64,000 nucleotides of DNA, taken from assembly GCA_963754305.1 (NCBI GenBank), contig CAVWFR010000036.1:1-64000 (forward strand). Reading direction: 5' to 3'. Each line of letters opens with the position of its first letter. Position 1 is the first letter of the stretch. The notes under the pieces are model-generated. The model saw only the letters and a list, made by a program, of their open reading frames with translations. It was not told where the DNA came from and searched no databases. Both the position numbers and the translations under genes were made by a program. Source of the stretch: DATEDA01 sp963754305 (GTDB lineage: Bacteria > Pseudomonadota > Gammaproteobacteria > Burkholderiales > SG8-39). Below, piece by piece: positions 60,988 through 64,000 of the stretch.

Positions 60988-62565
60988 TCAGCCACCGCCG
61001 GCCCGCCACACGCGGCCCTCACTCCCGCCTCTCCCACTCATCGTCATCCACGCAATGATCCCGCTGCACGCGGCACACCCGGCACCCACCAAGGCCACCG
61101 CCTGGAAGCTCGCAAACAGCGCCGCCCGTCCCACCTCCCCGAGCGCACCGGCCGGCAACGGCGCACCCGACAACGGCTCTAGCAGCTCCGCAGGCAGCCG
61201 GCCCGAAAGGCCCGCGCTGCTCACCGCCCCGCGCAGCGCCCCGGCATAGAACCCGACGAAGAGCAGGCTGAGCACCGCAATCGCCAGCACGCCGGAAACC
61301 CTCGCGACGGCGTTGTTCACGCCGGACGCCGTCCCGGCGTAGTCGCTTTCCACCGCGCTCATTACCACCGTCGTCAACGGCGCCACCGTGATCGTCATGC
61401 CGACCGCAAGTACGAGGAGCGGCGGCAAGAGTGTCACCCAGTAGCTCGATCCGGGCAGCGGTACGGCGAGCAGCAGAAACCCGAGCGCGGCAATGAGCGG
61501 GCCGACGGTGAGCGGCAGCCTGGGTCCAAACCGGTCCGCCATCGCGCCGGCGCGTCCGGACAGCAACCCCATGACGATCGGGAACGGCAGCAGCGCTGCG
61601 CCGGCGCCAGTCGCCGAGTAGCCGCGTCCGCGGATGAGCTCGAAGGGCAGGAAGAACAGCACGCCCGACAACGCAAAGTAGAGCAGCAGCGTGAGGAGAT
61701 TCGCGCCGGTGAACGCCCGCGACCGGAACAGCGCGAGCGGCAGCATCGGCGACCGCGCGCGAGTCTCGGCCGCCACGAACGCCACGATGGCGGCGACGCC
61801 GACGAGCAGCGCCGCCGCGACCGGCGGCGAGCGGAACCCGAGCTCGGCGGCCGCCGTCAGGCCCCAGGTCACGCCGCCGAGCGCTGCCGTTGCGAGGATC
61901 GCGCCGAGCCAGTCGAGACCGGGCGGGTGTGCGCTGCGCGTGTCCGGCGCGCCGCGGAGCGCGAGCCACACGGCCGCCACGGCGAGCGGCACGTTGAGAT
62001 AGAAGATCGCGCGCCACGAGACGTGATCGGTGAGGAACCCGCCGAGCAGCGGCCCCACCGTCGTCGCGAGCGCGCCGTAACCTGCCCACGCTCCGATCGC
62101 CCGGGCACGCTCGCCCTCCGGGAACGTCGCGCCGAGCAGCGCGAGGCTCGCGGGCACGAGCAGCGCAGCGCCGACGCCCTGCAGCGCACGAGCGGCGACA
62201 AGGGTCGACGTTCCGCTCGCCAGCGCGCACAGCACTGACGCCGCGGTGAACACCCCGACCCCGGCGACGAACACGCTGCGGCGCCCGAACCGGTCCGCGC
62301 CCGCGCCGCCGATCAGCACGAGCGCCCCGAGCACGAGCAGGTACGCGTTCATCACCCACTGCGTCCCCGCGGCGCCTGCGGCCAGGTCCCGCTGAATCGC
62401 GGGCAGCGCGACGTTCACGACCGAGCCGTCGATGAACGCCAGGCTGGAGCCGAGCACCGTCGCGGCAAGCGTGCGCGTCCGCGCCGCCGGCGCGATCGCG
62501 ACCTGGGCCGCCGGCGTCGTCCGGATAACCCCGACGTCGCACGGGCACCGCGAAACGCTGATCAC
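60988..62565 (-). CDS. DHA2-family MFS drug-type exporter (14 helices)
   Basis: This 525-residue protein has the EmrB/QacA layout with about 14 helices. Motif D1-like LGSSLAFIDGSVVNVALPAI is near residue 37. Motif A is GGAGADRFGRRSVFVAGVGV near 82. LVAARALQGVGAALLVPASL is near 120, and motif C-like GPLLGGFLTDHVSWRAIF is near 162. It would export hydrophobic drugs or metabolites using the proton gradient. No EmrA-type partner is adjacent. The OsmC gene lies 30 bases upstream on the same strand, so stress-linked co-expression is likely. The first ~25 residues look foreign, so a shorter start is possible. Confidence 0.88.
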   Translation of the reverse strand: MISVSRCPCDVGVIRTTPAAQVAIAPAARTRTLAATVLGSSLAFIDGSVVNVALPAIQRDLAAGAAGTQWVMNAYLLVLGALVLIGGAGADRFGRRSVFVAGVGVFTAASVLCALASGTSTLVAARALQGVGAALLVPASLALLGATFPEGERARAIGAWAGYGALATTVGPLLGGFLTDHVSWRAIFYLNVPLAVAAVWLALRGAPDTRSAHPPGLDWLGAILATAALGGVTWGLTAAAELGFRSPPVAAALLVGVAAIVAFVAAETRARSPMLPLALFRSRAFTGANLLTLLLYFALSGVLFFLPFELIRGRGYSATGAGAALLPFPIVMGLLSGRAGAMADRFGPRLPLTVGPLIAALGFLLLAVPLPGSSYWVTLLPPLLVLAVGMTITVAPLTTVVMSAVESDYAGTASGVNNAVARVSGVLAIAVLSLLFVGFYAGALRGAVSSAGLSGRLPAELLEPLSGAPLPAGALGEVGRAALFASFQAVALVGAGCAACSGIIAWMTMSGRGGSEGRVWRAGGG

Positions 62566-62595
62566 TTCGGCAACACGGGGATTACAAGACGCGGG

Positions 62596-63012
62596 CTACG
62601 CGAGCGTCGTCTTGATGGGGATCCCACCCTTGAGCGCGAGCGTCACCGGCGTCCGCTCGCAGATGTCGGCCAGCCGCGCGCGCTGATCCTCGCTGAGCGC
62701 GCCGCCGATCGCTACGTCGCGCTCGATCCGAATGCCGCCCTCATCGCGCAGGAGCTGAAGCCGCACCGTCACTGCGCCGAGCACCCAGCCCTTGCGCTCG
62801 GCGTACATCCGGAGGGTGATCGACGTGCACGCGCCCAGGCCCGAGAGGACGTAGGCGAACGGCGCGGGCCCCGCGTCCGCCCCGCCGAGCGCGGTGTGCT
62901 CGTCGGCCAGCAGCGCATGGTGTCCGGCCCGGATCTGCTGCACGTACCTGGGAGCGTCGGGCTCGCCGACGACGGTGGCGGCCGCAATCCGTGTTTCGTG
63001 CTCCATCACCAT
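62596..63012 (-). CDS. OsmC-family peroxidase/thiol-redox protein
   Basis: This 138-residue OsmC/Ohr-fold protein shows GHHALLADEHTALGGADAGP near residue 30, the first catalytic Cys in YVLSGLGACTSITLRMYAER (near 60), and the second Cys in RARLADICERTPVTLALKGG near 118. The second Cys is in the YhfA-like ICERTPV context rather than the Ohr VNCPY context, so it is the OsmC/YhfA branch. It would reduce organic hydroperoxides or control thiols. MVMEHETR at 63012 is the preferred start. It is divergent from the ABC exporter. Confidence 0.88.
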   Translation of the reverse strand: MVMEHETRIAAATVVGEPDAPRYVQQIRAGHHALLADEHTALGGADAGPAPFAYVLSGLGACTSITLRMYAERKGWVLGAVTVRLQLLRDEGGIRIERDVAIGGALSEDQRARLADICERTPVTLALKGGIPIKTTLA

Positions 63013-63113
63013 CTGCCTCCGACAGCCTCGAACGGTGCGCCGATGATAGCGCTCGCTCAAGTAGAACACTGGTTACACTCGCACCGGCAGCGCAATCCCC
63101 GCAGGACCTCCTC

Positions 63114-64000
63114 ATGTTCGGCTATCTCGAATCGCGCATCCGTGGCACCGCCGGCACTGGTCCGGGTGCGCCCCCGCCGGGGCTCATCGCGTTCTACTGG
63201 CACTTCGTCCGTCAGACCAAAGGCTGGTACGCGCTCGTGTTCGCCACCAGCCTCGCCGTCGCGCTGATCGACACGGTGATCCCGGTGTTCATCGGCAAGC
63301 TGGTGTCGCTGATGGAAGCCGTCGACCGCCAGGCGGCGCTCTCACGCGAGTGGCCGCTGCTCGTTGGGATGGTGGTGCTCGTGCTGATCGTGCGCCCGCT
63401 GGTGATGCTGGCCGATGTCGCGATCCGCCACAACGCGCTCATCCCCGGCGCAACCAGCCTGATCCGCTGGCAAAGCCACTGGCACGTGGTGCGTCAGAGC
63501 TGGCCGTTCTTCCAGAACGATTTCGCGGGGCGCATCGCCAACCGCGTGATGCAGACCGCGAATGCGCTGCGCGAGAGCGTGATGGCGGGCATCCGCGCGG
63601 TCTGGTACATCGTGGTCTACGGCGTGAGCGCGCTCGTGTTGATGGCCCTCGCCGACTGGCGACTCGGCGTGCCGACCTTGCTGTGGTTCGGCGGCTATCT
63701 CGTATTCCTGCGCTACTTCGTGCCGCGCATGCGCGATCTCGCCCGCGCGAGCTCCGAGGTGCGCTCGCACGTCATGGCGCGCGTGGTGGACAGCTACACC
63801 AACATCCTCACCGTCAAGCTCTTCGCCCGGTTGGCCGACGAGGACGCTTACGTTCGCGAGGTAATCGACGAGCACCAGGCTGCGATCGCCGCGCACATGC
63901 GGCTGATCTCGAGGTTCATGTTCGCGCTGTCGGTGATGAACGCCGCGCTCCTCACCGCGACTGCGGCGATCGGCATCTGGCTCTGGGCACAGGGCGTGGT
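63114..64000 (+). CDS. MsbA-type ABC exporter (membrane domain, 3' end cut)
   Basis: The ~295 visible residues are the first part of an ABC half-transporter with fused ATPase. Helices are LVFATSLAVALIDTVIPVFI, PLLVGMVVLVLIVRPLVMLA and AVWYIVVYGVSALVLMALAD. The helix/loop region FFQNDFAGRIANRVMQTANA has the conserved F-Q-N-D-F/x-GRI-N pattern of lipid or peptide exporters. SYTNILTVKLFARLADEDAY is the coupling-helix stretch. The ATPase domain lies beyond the window. ATG 63114 is preceded by AGGACCTCC. Confidence 0.88.
   Translation, partial: MFGYLESRIRGTAGTGPGAPPPGLIAFYWHFVRQTKGWYALVFATSLAVALIDTVIPVFIGKLVSLMEAVDRQAALSREWPLLVGMVVLVLIVRPLVMLADVAIRHNALIPGATSLIRWQSHWHVVRQSWPFFQNDFAGRIANRVMQTANALRESVMAGIRAVWYIVVYGVSALVLMALADWRLGVPTLLWFGGYLVFLRYFVPRMRDLARASSEVRSHVMARVVDSYTNILTVKLFARLADEDAYVREVIDEHQAAIAAHMRLISRFMFALSVMNAALLTATAAIGIWLWAQGV

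Overview
The window reads as chromosomal DNA of a high-GC betaproteobacterium, most likely Burkholderiales-like. The evidence is GC-rich codons throughout, TRAP and Bug-type solute receptors, NMT1-type ABC systems, DUF3014 and DUF3750 proteins, and a LEPR-XLL/DUF4347 surface protein. No rRNA, tRNA, CRISPR array or replication origin was seen. Both edges cut genes: dctM at the left and an MsbA-type ABC exporter at the right.

Layout. 1-2.8 kb: a TRAP transporter (dctP-dctQ-dctM, minus strand) preceded by the 3' stump of a GntR regulator. 2.9-17.3 kb: an accessory, heavily rearranged zone. It holds a flavin monooxygenase, an LVIVD-repeat protein, a GT14 glycosyltransferase, an ion channel and an AI-2E family permease. 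Among them lie many gene stumps (flippase, AraC, PDZ, NodT lipoprotein, ornithine cyclodeaminase), a membrane gene split by a decayed IS3 element, a possible group II intron domain V, and two gene cassettes bounded by attC-like sites. 17.3-19.7 kb: a TrpB2-type synthase with a cupin. A second, internally deleted copy of this locus lies at 5.2-5.5 kb.

19.7-31.9 kb: a long one-strand cluster. It encodes three TPR proteins (two are 445-residue TTC38-like paralogues), two alpha/beta hydrolases, three GNAT acetyltransferases and a 51-residue membrane peptide. It lies downstream of a 1077-residue STAND/TPR/winged-helix/BTAD (SARP-like) regulator. The gap between regulator and cluster carries heptamer direct repeats with an exact 11-bp period, the geometry of SARP operators. 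This is the best candidate here for an undescribed system.

32.4-38.7 kb: a giant LEPR-XLL/DUF4347/beta-helix/cadherin-like surface protein broken by about ten single-base frameshifts. 39.4-46.0 kb: a PAS-GGDEF cyclase (frameshifted), a D-amino-acid dehydrogenase, a DUF3014 protein, an EthD-family protein and a Cache-domain Ser/Thr kinase. 46-58.8 kb: a region with a purine or nucleobase theme. It has a PuuE-like deacetylase, a Bug receptor, an operon of ABC ATPase, permease, 8-oxoguanine-type deaminase and cupin, and a second NMT1-type ABC system followed by a CMP/dCMP-type deaminase. 59-64 kb: DUF3750 protein, proline-rich membrane protein, DHA2-type MFS exporter, OsmC protein and the ABC exporter.

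Several conserved genes carry isolated one-base frameshifts at about 19.9, 33.0, 35.9-38.7 and 40.47 kb. These could be consensus errors or real decay, and raw reads would be needed to tell.
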